The notes under the pieces: generated by a model
The model's database searches: none
Told to the model about the DNA's origin: nothing
What the model saw: the letters and a program-made list of their open reading frames with translations, nothing else
Made by a program: the position numbers and the translations under genes
Assembly: GCA_013399695.1 (NCBI GenBank)
Contig: VXAU01000756.1
Location: 328,331-392,330, forward strand
Source: Formicarius rufipectus
Lineage: Eukaryota > Chordata > Aves > Passeriformes > Formicariidae
Direction: 5' to 3'
Length of the DNA: 64,000 bases
Part shown: positions 25,211-37,073 of the stretch, in pieces
How the letters are laid out: the number at the start of each line of letters is the position of its first letter
How positions within the stretch are numbered: position 1 is the first letter of the stretch

Positions 25211-28200
25211 TCCACTATACTTTTTTGTTTAATTGGTCTTACAAGCCAGTATAGCATCCCCATAAATTTACTGTGCTCCATGACCTGAATTCACACTACT
25301 TGCATGTGAAGTATCCAGAAATTACATGATTCACTATATTGTGTTTGTTTGGGTATTATTCACATAAGGTCCTTAAAGTGACATGAAAATGTATTCACAT
25401 GGCAAGAATATTAAAAATAAGCACCAAGGACTCTAAATACAGGAATTAAGAGGGCTCAGGGATTCCTAATAAAGACACCAAATACAATAGAAATTTTAAT
25501 TACTAAAAAGGCATATCTAAGTCGCCATTTCTGTAATCTCACATCCAGTGATGTCAGCATGTGTATATGTGGTTTAGACTACTTAGGCACCCATCCAAAA
25601 AAAGCAAATACCACCAAATCTACCATTATTCAGTAACCTACTCATGTTTTGTACACTCCTTACACAGAGAACAAAATAAGGTGATTTAAAAAACCACTCT
25701 CATTTAAATTATATCTATTGCCAAAAATCCCAAGCACTGCCTTTTGAAAAGCTTTCACCTGAATTTTTATTTGCAATGAACCTCATTTCACCTCCTTAAC
25801 AAAGTAAAGGGGCTTTACCTTAGCTACATTCATTTTTATAGCTACCCAAAGTCATCTGGACCTGTGTAAAAGTAGGTTAAATGACAAGTAGGACCCAAAG
25901 GCCTATGACGGATAAACGCAGATGTCTTTATTACAAATAGTGATTTCTCAGACAGAGGTCCATGCTGCCCTTCTTCCCACCCTTGTTGCACTGGTGTCTC
26001 ATCTCTCCATGTGGCAGCTCCTCATGGACTGGAGTTCATGTTGAGGCAAACTTGTACCGAGTCTGGGTTTCTGTCACACGCTGAACAGCAAACCAGCAAC
26101 AGGCTGAGGCATCTCTGCAGGGGTGTTCGAAGGACAGCTGGAGACAGCAGTCACAGAAAGCACCAGGAGATAAAACATTTCTTCTTGCCATCTAGACCCA
26201 TAAGCATATTTTAAGGAATATTTGTTGTGAGGACAAACAGGCCCACACATACAGTACAGTGCTGTAAGTAGTAGCCCAAATATGTGAAAAGGGTTTTTGT
26301 TATGTAACGCCATTAAAATGGGTAGAAGTTATGTGGGTAAAATCCTCTGTATAGGAAAACTTAAAAAAAAGCAGCAACCACAGCTGTTGACATAAGATTT
26401 TTCCTTTTCTCTTTTTTTTTTTTTTTAACCAGACCTGTTGGATGGTCATCACCATGTGCAATGCTGCGTGATTTACTCCAGTGTCAGAGCACAGCAAAAA
26501 TACCTCAAATTAAACATCTATGAAAAAGCCAGACTAATGAAATTAGAGAGTATTCAAATATTGTAAAGGCTGTTGGGATCAATCTGAAGCCATCACAAGT
26601 CAGATAAAGGGCATTTATTTAACCCCCAGCTTTTGTAAAGTATTAGGAGCGTGAAACTAGTCACAGTAAACCAGTTCATGTTCAATTCAGTTTAACCCAT
26701 TATTAACGGTTAGTTTTGAGTGCCTCTGTAAAGGTCTCACTCAAAACAATTCTGTCACCATGCTCAAGTTCCATGATGAGAAGAAAGCTCCCTGCAGGAT
26801 GTAGCATTCAGTACCTCATCCTGAGAAACACTGCAGGTGTGAGCTGGAAGCACAGAGTGACCCCTCTCACCCACAGGAGTTTGCAGTTTCATTCCCCCTC
26901 GGGGCAGTGGCCTGCTTGTACTTTTGTTCAAACCAGCAAGTTTAAGGAAAGAAGCACAGAGATTCTTCTTACCAGGAACATAAATAGAACAGGGCTAGTG
27001 AAGCACGAGTAGTGCAGCCCTGGTCAGAGCACCAGCTGGTGTCAATCACAGCCTGCTCCAGGAGCCAGTGGAGTGCCCTGCCACGATGCTCTTCAAATTC
27101 TTGGTTGTTGGGGGGGGATTGTTTTTTTTTTAATGAAGGAATTTCAAACAGAGATAGGACCATAACCCGGTGCTCTCAACTCCTCAGTCCTGGCTGTAAT
27201 CATTATACAAGTTTTTCTTCTAAAGCCAAAGTGCTGTGGTGGGATCAATCCTGTACATGACATACACATAGAACAATAAAGCACTATCAAGTTGAGTACT
27301 TTTTATTCTGTTTGGTTTCATTTCAAAACAAACAAAAGGCTGTGGGTTTGTTGTGAGTTCCATCTGGTGAATGATGCTCTGTGACTCCTGAGCCCCTGGC
27401 CAGTTTGCAGTGCAGTTGGAGTGTTCTGTCTTTCACTTGGCCACTGATGTCCTGCAAAAGTGGAACAATCAGAAACTGCTGGGTCTAAAGCTGCTGCAGC
27501 TCGGCTCGCTTTTATGTTTGCCATGGCCCTTATGTTCTCCTTATGTGCATTTTATGTGTTTGTGGAAGAAAAATCTAACTCTGAGGTTAGAGGGCATGGT
27601 GTAAATCAGAAACATGTGGTTTTTATCGGGGACACCATAGCACATGCAAACAACAATAAAATCAGTGGCACAGACCTCGCTCTGGGGCTTTGAGTCCAGA
27701 CTTTTCTCTATTACTGTGATGTAAATCTGGACTAACTGGGAGCTACTTGGTACCTTCAAATATTTGATACTATGCTCAACTTAAGAACAGAAGATAATTA
27801 AACACAAGAGAAATTAGATCCCTGGAACAGGTAACGTAAAAAGTTGCTGAAATAGTAGTTTAAAGGCAAATGAGAATAGAAAACCTATATTCTTTGCCTA
27901 ACTTGGTCAGAAATACTGAGTTAACCATGTTTTAGAAAACATGGTTATAAAAAATACTAGAGTTACTCTGCTGATTGGATGGAGGGGAGGAAGGGGTGGA
28001 GAATGGATAAGAGGAGAGAAAGAGGTGGGGTTTTACAAAGGTAAACCTTTGCTGCAGACAAAGTTGGGCTCTTCACAAGGAACTTGCTATGGGAGAAAAA
28101 AAGTGCTGTTATGTAGATGACGCAGAGAGAAAAGACCCTGGAATCCCATGATTGACTATGAAAACAGAGGGTGGTTGACTCTGGTCAGTTTAAGAAAGGA

Positions 28201-31200
28201 TTTGAATCAAAAAGAAAACTAATAGGGTCTAAAGAAAAAACCAAATGCAAACAAAAGTCACCAAGAAAAGAAAACCAAGTGATGAAAGAATGGGGAAAAG
28301 TAGCATGTTTGTAAGAACATCTTTTGACAAGGGTGAACTTCTTTTGCAAAAATAAGTCCTGGATCCTCAAGAAAGTGATGCTGACTGAAGTTCACTGCCA
28401 GCTCCTGAGTATTTCTACTTGGAACTGCAGCTGAAAGGGTAGCAGAGAGATGAAAGAGTGTGTATTTTATGGCCAGATTTCTGAACTGCCTGCAATATGT
28501 ATTTGTTGGATTTAATCGAAAAATACCAATCTGGAAGAGATTTTTTTCTTTCAGACTCCTCTGAAGTTCCTTCCTGAAACTTGTTAGTATCCAAGACAGA
28601 GAGAAAGCAGGAGGGAGAAAGTGGCTAAGACAAGTCTGAAAAAGGCAAAATCATGACTAAGGAGAAAAACAGGGGGATAATATTTTCAAGATGGAAAAGT
28701 TAACAGCTTTCAGTAAGACTTTTTTTTTTCTTTTAAAAGATTCTATTTTATTTCCAATTATTAAAAAAAAAAATAAATTAGTGTAAGTCAGTGTGTGCAG
28801 ATGTTGGTGCGTGAAGTGATGATAAAAACATGCTGTGAAAAATTCTGAATTATTTGTGGATTCCACTTGCTCCAGTCACAGATCTGGATCCCTACAGATC
28901 CTGGCCCCTGCCTTGAGTCAGAAATTCACTTTCCAGATAGAAGATTTATAGTTAAATGCATTTCATATTAACTTAACAGGTAGGCACATTTTGCTTGGGT
29001 TTGCTTGTAAGTGCCATATCTAACTCAGCTTTTTAGCATACCAGCTGACACCCAGCTCAGCTACCCATTGTTCCCAATATCAGAGATTAATATTGTTTCT
29101 CATCATCCTTCTCTTTTAAAGTAGTTCATAAGGAACCTTCTCATATCCAACAGTATTTTGTGAAGTACCTTTCTAAGTCATTCTGCAGCATGAGTTAAGC
29201 ATGCTCCAATTTATACCACACTGTATATCTGCATTGATTGGGTCTTTTATGTGTCTGTCAATCTCTTCTGTCTGGAAATATTTGTTTTTAAGCAGGATAA
29301 ATAGAAACACATTATAACTCGAACATGGCTCTGTACAAGAACATCTGCATGGCTCATTGGGGAACTTTACCTGGAAGAATTCCCAGCGAGAAAATTGCTG
29401 GTGTTTTGCACAGAACATAATTTTGAATAATAGTCTATAAATATATGAGTGTATAAATACATATTTACATAAATCGCTCCCATTATGCAAAACACAACCC
29501 ACAAGAGGTAGCTAAGAAAAAAGCAGAATCAAAATATGAGAAGGGGGTTTTTTCTGCCTTTTAATACACTGTAGCAACATACTTCATGTTTTCCATAATG
29601 ACACAATTTTAGAGAGACAAAAAAGCCGGAAGCCTAAACAAAAATCCAAACATGTAATTATATAAAATATAAATATATTCTTTGATAGATTTTTAATCTG
29701 TATTCAGTCTAGTCCAAAAATAGACAAACCACTATATTTTATATCAAAGAAATTGTGATAGAGACAAATTCTAAAATGTATACAGGTGATTTAAGGCACA
29801 ATAAGCTCTGTTACACTCTTGTTAAGTTCATCTGAAGTCCAAAGTAATTCACCTGTATTGTCATTTTAGTTCAAACCCTTCCATGTACAGAGGCAACATC
29901 AACTTATAAAGTTATGCTTAAAATTCTATTAGATTTCATCCTTTTAAAATATAATAATTATTTCAATATGAAAAGTTTATTGTTTTTGCTGAATGGGTTT
30001 GAAATTATGGTTAGCTAGTACGTTGACTCATTTGACAACATCCAGATTCTTTATTGCTGAATTCAAGCCCAGATGTGTGAAGATCCCTTTTTCTGTTCTA
30101 GAAAGAGTAAATTAAAAAGTAACTTGATTAGTGGCTTTTATTATTAAGAACTATTTTGTTTTGTTCATATCATGTTGTATAGCTATCTTGTTTGATATGC
30201 ATGTTGCACATCTCTTAAACAGAGTTTTATCAACTTCCCTTTTACAATATTTTTTAAGTGGTTCCTTCCATTAAAATTTGTAGATTTTTGCTGTGTATGT
30301 TATTATCAGCACATCAAAATCATTACACTCTACCTTAAAAGAAACAAAGCTTCTAATCAGTATTAGGAAATGTTTTTTTAGTACAGTTCACTATACTTAA
30401 TTTTTCCTGCAGCAAGTTTCCCCAAGCCGTGTCATCTGAAGATTTAGTCCCTTTCTCATACACACTAAAATCACCACGTAGAGGGATGTGCTGCTCTCCA
30501 AACAGTTGCAGTGACAACCAGAAAAACATCAAACCAAAGATCTGCCCCTTTTTCTTTGTATAAAATCAGGTCAGGATCTTGAGGCCTGGTGGGACTGGGA
30601 ATGTTGTTTGACCACAAGTGCCAAATCAAGCCATGAAAGTATTACTGAGCAAAAACTATTAAATAAAAGCAAATTACATCTATTTTACCTCTGGCAAGGG
30701 TTGTGTGTCTGCTATCAACCATCAGCACTATGATTAATCAGAAAATCCTTGGAAAAAACATCTGAAGAAGAGAAAAAATACTGTACCAAGAATGTTTCTT
30801 TAGCACAGAAATGTGCTGCTGAACACCACAATCTGTTTCAGTTTTGACAGAAAAATGTTTCTTGAGAGTTTGCATCTGTAGACAAAAAAAAAACAAAAAA
30901 AACCCAAAAAAAACCCAACCAGCCAAACAAAAAAACCTAATCCCCCCCAAAAAAACCACATGTGATGTGCAGCTATTTTTATAAGTCTTTTTAATGCATT
31001 GTCTTTGCAGTTTAATATATTTGGAGGTCTCTGTATATTTCAACTTCTGTGCAAAGATTTCCAGTGATACGTGGTTTGTGGGAGGGGGAAATTCCTGGAA
31101 GGATTTTTAGTTTCACTTTACCTTTAAAACAGAAGGAAGGCCTGAAAACTTTTCAGAAGGGATATTTGTAAAGGTGTATTCAACATTTGGCATTCAGGTT

Positions 31201-31224
31201 GTCTAGCTTTTTTTTTTTTTTTTT
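25211..31224. other. Unique AT-rich non-coding DNA
   Basis: No gene or transposon recognised. It includes an A/C-rich tract (30881-30958) and ends in a 17-base T run (31208-31224) directly before the assembly gap. A G7 run is followed by T-rich sequence near 27111-27132. Confidence 0.5.
30881..30958 (+). repeat. A/C-rich simple tract
   Basis: AAAAAAACCC and CCAAAC words with a C7 run. On the minus strand this reads as T/G-rich DNA and produces a spurious phenylalanine- and glycine-rich frame. Confidence 0.75.
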
Positions 31225-31375
31225 NNNNNNNNNNNNNNNNNNNNNNNNNNNNNNNNNNNNNNNNNNNNNNNNNNNNNNNNNNNNNNNNNNNNNNNNNNNN
31301 NNNNNNNNNNNNNNNNNNNNNNNNNNNNNNNNNNNNNNNNNNNNNNNNNNNNNNNNNNNNNNNNNNNNNNNNNNN
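31225..31375. other. Assembly gap (151 N)
   Basis: Undetermined bases. The left edge is a 17-base T run, which suggests the sequence was lost in a homopolymer or T/G-rich tract like those elsewhere in the window. The apparent frames crossing the gap are not real. Confidence 0.99.
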
Positions 31376-32062
31376 GTTAGCTGAAATGTTTGAATGAACA
31401 TCTGGGAGAAAAAAACCTACAAGTGTTTCCTCCTCTTTTTGTAGGTTCTGTTCTGTTTGTCTTCCTCCTCAAAGGCTGCAAGTTCCATCTACCTATATCT
31501 ATAAGGAACATGTCCAGAAACCAAAGGAGATTGTTTCCCCAGTATTTCTCAAATGAGGGAGAACAAGCACCCAAAACAGAACCATTGCTGTGTCACAAAC
31601 CTGCCATTTCTTTTTTCCGATTCAACTGGTAGGAAAGACAGTTTTTTCTCTCTGACTCCCTAGAAGGAAGGGGCTGAATGTACTCTATGAAGAGATTTCC
31701 CATTTATCACTCTCTGACATGAAACCCAAGTCCTCCTGTTTACACAGAGTCTCAGGCTAAGATAAATACCCTGCATGCCTACTCCACTGAAACCGCTGGG
31801 TGCTGTGCAAGTACCTTTGAAGAAGCATAGATTTAATTTGTAACAAAGTCTTCTTTTGCCTTCATGTAACTTTTTATTGCCTAAATATTTTTCTAATACA
31901 TTTATGCTTCATGCTTACTCAGTTGGAAGATTTGTTATTATTTTTGCTCTGAAAACCATCATCATGCTGAAATGACACCGGATTGTGGCTGAGTATTTAA
32001 CAGCCATTCTTCCTTTCTCATGCCCTAGTTTCAGTCATTCCCTGGCTTTGCCCCAGTGCCTC
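31376..32062. other. Unique non-coding DNA between gap and LTR
   Basis: Ordinary AT-rich sequence with no recognised feature. The frame at 31390-31632 (+) has no identifiable domain. Confidence 0.5.
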
Positions 32063-32456
32063 TGTCCTGGTTCTGGCCAGGAGGGGCACAGCCAGGACCC
32101 TGTGGTTATTCAACAGCCCCTCACGGTGCCAGAGGGCTGAAGGGGGTTGGTTTTGGGGAGTGAGTGGTCAGGGCAACGTGTGGTTCTATGTGGTAAGCAC
32201 TCGCGTGTGAGTTGTTCACCTCTTTTGTACACTCTGCTCTTGGTATTGTTGTTGTTACTGTTCATTTTCTTATTTCATTGCTGTTTCTTGTAAATTGTTC
32301 TTATGTCAATCAGCAAACTTTACCTTTTTTGTGCCTCCAATTCTCCTTTCTATCCCACCACAGGGGGAGGAGCGGAGGAAGTGAGAGAGTGACGTGTGGG
32401 TCATGGTGTTTCAGTGGCAACAATGAATTGGGGAATACCATTCCTAAACCATGACA
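32063..32456 (+). mobile_element. Solo LTR of an avian endogenous retrovirus (ERVK-type)
   Basis: The element starts with TGTCCTGGTTCTGGCCAGGA and ends with CCTAAACCATGACA. Both termini match the well-known avian LTR class that opens TGTCCTGGTTT and closes with a GGTTAAACCACGACA-like end. The interior also fits: a TTATT/TTGTTG-rich stretch, then GTTCTTATGTCAATCAGCAAA, a T-rich run, and CCCACCACAGGGGGAGGAG. There is no flanking second LTR, primer-binding site, or gag, pol or env sequence, so it is a solo LTR left by recombination. The 5-base flanks (GCCTC and CCTTC) do not form a perfect target-site duplication, consistent with age or slightly misjudged ends. The family is recognised from memory of bird LTRs and was not searched. 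Confidence 0.8.
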
Positions 32457-33355
32457 CCTTCTTACAGAGTCATTGCAAAGGCATTTATTTTCCAGCTAGA
32501 GATCTGTTACCCACGTATCTGCAACTGATTTTTCTCTGAGCTTCAGGGGGTTCATAACTCCCTCTTTCCATTGTGAATACCCTTGTTTATTTTATCTTCT
32601 TTCTTTTGGAATTTTCTATATCACCCTGATGCCAACTTCAGCTATCCCTCATATCCTTCCTTTTGAACAAAATGCTTGAGTTGGCTGAATTCCAGTTTGT
32701 TGTTCAAATATTTACTTTGAGCTTACACTCACCAAATTCACTGCCTTCATCCCTGTGTTTCACTCATACCCTATAACTTCTCAGTAATGGGTCTCCAGGT
32801 TGTTTAAATGGCTGGTTGTGTATTTGCACTTTTGCATGCATTTCTGAATTGCATGACACAAGACACAGGCATTGCAAAATCTCTGTTCCTTTTCTCTTAG
32901 AAAGAGATAATGCTGTTCTGAGCCTTGTCAAAAGCACTGACCAAAGCCAGTAACCAGTTATGAAGATCCAGCCCCAGTTGAGGTTTCACTGTCACTAGGG
33001 GTATAATCAGAAGTGGCCACACTGAGGTAAGAAGAGTTATACCCCTACAAATTATTTATTTATTTCCCACTCTGTTTTCCTGCTGCAGACAGAAGGACTT
33101 GCTCCATAGATCAAGAACAGCTGTGGAAAAACTCCATCCAAGAAAGAGCCATCAAAAGTCAGGCCTATGAAATATGAAGACTGAAAATTTGCACAATTTT
33201 TTTCACTCATTAGAGTACCTTGAAGTGTTGTCCCATCCTACTGTTACAGCAGCTACATTTTAGGCCCTTTTTAGGCTCTTCCAAGTGTGTGAGAATAGTT
33301 TGTTTCATTGGTTTTGCTGATTTGTTCATGTTTATCTCAGTGTTTCGCCCTCTCC
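32457..33355. other. Unique non-coding DNA between LTR and CR1
   Basis: No recognised gene, RNA or repeat. Composition is ordinary for the window. Confidence 0.5.
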
Positions 33356-33720
33356 TAATAGGGCTCTGGGGAGACCTCCTTGTGTCCTTTCAATACTTAA
33401 AGAGGGCCTAAGAGAAAGATGAGGACAAACTTTTTAGCAAGGCCTGTTAAGATAGGACAACGCATAATGGTTTTAAACTAAAAGAGGATAGATGTAGATT
33501 AGTTATGAGGAAGCAGTTTTATACAATCAGAGTAGTGAAACACTGGCACAGGTTACCCAGAGAGTAGGGGGCAGATGCATTATACCTGGAAGCATTTGAG
33601 ACCAGACTGGATGTGGCTTTGAGCAACCTGGCAGTTGAAGAAGTCCCTGCCCGCAGCACAGGAGTGGGACAAGATTGTCTTTAAAGGTCTCTTCCAATCC
33701 AAACCATTCGGTGATGCTGC
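33356..33720 (+). mobile_element. CR1 LINE fragment, 3' end
   Basis: The opening (33361-33408) matches the end of CR1 ORF2 and translates as LWGDLLVSFQYLKRA, like the CR1 C-terminal GDLI..F.YLK motif. Typical CR1 3' phrases follow: TAGGACAACGCATAATGG, ACACTGGCACAGGTTACCCAGAG, GGCTTTGAGCAACCTGG and CTTCCAATCCAAACCATTC. The copy is strongly 5'-truncated, as is usual for CR1, and diverged. Its terminal ATTCTATG-type repeat has decayed to TTCGGTGATGCTG. It encodes nothing functional. Confidence 0.93.
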
Positions 33721-35544
33721 ATCTAATACTGCATCTTCTGTAGTATCTAACAAAGAGCAGACAGGTTTATCTGGACTCTGAAATAAAATTAATTTTCTTC
33801 TTTCCCCTCTCAGACAAAAACAGTGTATTGCTTTATTATCCTTTATATGATGAACAGGAGTTGTGTGACTCCAGCCCTGTTAGGAACCATGCAGCTGTAG
33901 CCTGGAGCAGGCAGCTGACCCTGAAGAGGTGGAAACAAGAGTGAGATGATGCTGTTGGCACCTCTGCTTATTTCCTGTCCAGTCTGTTACAAGTGCACTG
34001 GCCAGTAGGAGTGATATCTGAAGCACAACAGGAGAGGTCCTGAGGATGTATGGAGTACTCACAGGTATGGCTCATGTAGGGCCAGCAGATCCCTAACCTA
34101 CTTGACCATAGGAGAAGTGTGTGAGCACAGCCAGCAGCTTCACAGGAAACAGGTGTAGGTTCCTACAGGAAAAAGGCTCAGGTGCTGGGAGCACATATGG
34201 ATATGAGTAGATGCAGCAGCATGCTACCAGTATTGCTCTTTTCTGCAGGAGATGAACTTTCAGGCCTTTAGTGTAGCCATGATCAGGTATTTTGAGTGTG
34301 TTCCTAACTCCTCATCTTCGGTAGTACTAGACTTTCTCTCTTAAATGTTTAAGCAATGAGTCAAAGCTGCAGCCTTTTTTTCACTGTTAGTAGTTGGAAG
34401 CCACTTGCCTTGACTCCACCCTATTTTATATCCTTGGGATTAATTTTTTTTCCCCCTTTTAGAACCATTTCAGTTTCCTCTGCATTTTTGTGTTCACCTG
34501 TTGCTTTTGTGTGCTTCCATCAGTTTAGCATTGAAAACCAGCCCTGACTGTTCTCAAAGCCATCAATTCTGAAATGGCAGCACCAGTGCGAGCTGAATGC
34601 TTGGACTAGCCTGTACAGGGCAAGGATGACAGGGTAGCGTTCCCCCTAAATTTCATTCAAGCTAATCTTTCCTCTGTCCATACTGATTATTCTGACTATC
34701 TTATAATATTCATTGCTTTGATTGTTGAGGTTCCTACTTCTAAGCAGTGCTTTGACTGGAAGGGAACAAATAACTCCCCCTTTTTCTGTGTCTAGTGCCT
34801 TTTCACTAAACGTGATGAGCAATTACTCATCTTTCACATTTTTTACCATTCACAAGTCTAAAGTACATGTTGGTTATGACCCTAGTCTGCAGTACATGAC
34901 TGAAAAAGAAAGGAGGCAGAAAAAGGAAGTCTCTGAAGGCTATTGCTTATCTCTCATTGCTCTGGTCCCTGAAGAAAAGTAACACAGGGGAAGGTGCTAA
35001 GAGACTGAGGCAATACGTGCGAAATCAGTGGCTCAGCTCTGAAAGGTTGAGAGATGTAATGCTGATGGCAACTTCTGCTTACATGATTGTCATTCTGAAA
35101 TTTCTTAACCTCTTGCCTATGCACTTTCGTGATGGTCTTTACAATTCATGAGAAAGAATGAAGCCCTGCTGTTAACTGGTCCTAAAAAAATGTCTTCCTG
35201 AGACTGGGCTATCAAAGGATGGGAGTGGAAAAAGGAAAGAGCAGCTACAGAATTAAGCTCAGCTCCCAACCCCAGGTAGCTTAAGTCAATAGCACTTCTT
35301 GAAGTTCAAAGCTGCAGGGACTGTTTTGCTCGACTCCTCTGGTTTAGGTTTGACTAAGAAGGCTTTCTGTGATGTTAGAGATGCGTAACCAGACTGCCTC
35401 TTGTATAAACTGCTTGCGTAATCCACATGCAAAGTTTATGTGAGGCTTTCCTGGGTATAGCAGGAGTTGCTTTAAATGGCATTTAAACCCATCTGTTTCA
35501 CTGGAAATGCCCTTTTTTATAGGGTCCAAGATAGGTAAGTACAT

Positions 35545-35578
35545 CTTTTTCCAGTATTTGGAAAAATACTGGAAAAAG
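35545..35578. repeat. Perfect 15-bp inverted repeat with 4-base loop
   Basis: The left arm CTTTTTCCAGTATTT (35545-35559), the spacer GGAA (35560-35563) and the right arm AAATACTGGAAAAAG (35564-35578) pair without a mismatch. It would form a cruciform in DNA or a 15-bp hairpin in RNA. The flanks do not extend the pairing, so it is too short for a typical pre-miRNA. It could be a young palindrome made by template switching. Confidence 0.9.
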
Positions 35579-36906
35579 TATACTCTAGCTAATTTGTCTC
35601 CCTCCTTTCCCTAAGAAGCCGAGACCTCTGCTCTCTGGTGCCCTTATGCCTGCGTCCTGCATAGGGTTATTCAAGTGCCAGCATCCCTGGAGGGTTTGGC
35701 TGTGTGCACATACTCTGATGTTGGGTGTGCTCTGGGTGTCCTTGAGAAGCCAGACAGGTTTTAAGTGGCAGAAGGGCTCTGCCTGCGTGTGTATCTTGAA
35801 CACATGCTCGCCTTAATTTTGACCACACGCACGCAAGTGATGGGGCAAGCTGTGTGCCAACAGAGCCCTTCCCACACTAGCCAGCACGGGAGGAGGAGCT
35901 CCTGCAGACATGCAGTGCAGCTGAGATATTTGGCTTCGTGATTTGTGGTGGGAGAAAGAGCCTCAGCACTGTCGCCTACTCATTTGGAGGCTCTAAAAAC
36001 TGCCAGTTCTGATGCCCAAAAAGCATCTGCCCCCACACCCTCTGCTGCCGGTGTGACTCTTTATTTTCTGCTGGGGGTACAAACAGCCCACTCTGGGGAG
36101 TCACATCTCTGGAGGTGAGGAAGGAGAAAGTCACCTTGGTGACCAAAAAATGCAACAGTAGCACCCTAAAAAATACAGACTGGGTGACTGTTCGGTCCAG
36201 GTCTTGGTCTGAGTTTCCAAGGATATGACTGTAACTCCTGTTCCAGATGCACACTTTCAGCTTGAATCCAAGACTGGATACAGTCCTGAGACAGTAAACT
36301 CAAGCCTGATTTAACCCCACTTCTCTAACACATCTAAACCAGGAGAGTGATTGCTATAAGTTATTGTATAGGCTCTCTTCCAGGGGATTTAGTCCATCTT
36401 GGTTTGGGTCAGCCCTGGAGGTGTGTGTCTGTCCATATTGACAAAAGGAGCTGGAGGCATTTAAATAAAATTAATCAAGATCTTAATCTCCTTACACAGA
36501 GGCGGCAATGCTGTGGCAGCATAACTGTAGTTACTTACCCTGCACCTCCTGGGAAACTCCTCTAGGATCAAAATTAATAAATAGAGCAGTGTTTTTGGCT
36601 TAGGGAAGTGTAAAACAAACAAATAGGAAAAAGGAGTATGAAAAATAGGTCAGTTTTTCCTAGACCTGGGAAAGGGAATCTTGTCTAGCATTCCCAGACC
36701 CGAGGGAGGTGAGAAAAAGCAGCTCAGTCCCAGCCTAAACTCAGTATTATGAGAGCAAACAGACATTGCTGACCACAAGGCTCAGGGGTTGCTGTCATCC
36801 ATGCAGACCTGTTGCTTGGGACTTGTCTGACCACAATCTTGTAAGATGCCCCTGGCTCCATCTGCTCTTTGCTGTGCAAATGCCCCAAATAGAATGGGAA
36901 AGAACA

Positions 36907-37073
36907 GGTTTGGGTTTTGGGGGGTTTTTTGTTTGGTTTTTTTTGTTAGGGTTGGGTTTTTGTTTGGGGGGTTTTGTTTTGGTTTGTTTGGGGGTTTTTT
37001 GTTTTGTTTTGGTTTGGTTTTGTTTTGTTTGTTTGTTTGTTTTGGTTTTGTGGTTTGGGGTTTTTTTCGTTTC
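36907..37073 (+). repeat. G/T-rich simple tract
   Basis: About 165 bases of TTTTG, GTTT and GGTTTT words with G runs of 3 to 6 (for example 36912-36914, 36919-36924, 36966-36971 and 36990-36994) and one TTAGGGTTGGG stretch. The loops between the G runs mostly exceed seven bases, so it is not a canonical quadruplex, but the strand asymmetry is strong. It yields spurious G/F/V-rich frames. Confidence 0.85.

Noticed and set aside
31180..31401. Frames crossing the N run
   Set aside because: They consist mainly of undetermined bases.
33220..33411. 63-codon plus-strand frame
   Set aside because: Its end is the CR1 ORF2 tail and the rest is unrelated flanking DNA.
35545..35578. Hairpin as a microRNA precursor
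   Set aside because: The stem is only 15 bp with no extension beyond it, too short for the usual precursor of about 60-80 nt.
36946..36960. TTAGGGTTGGG word as an interstitial telomere repeat
   Set aside because: Only one TTAGGG unit inside a general G/T-rich tract; no tandem array.
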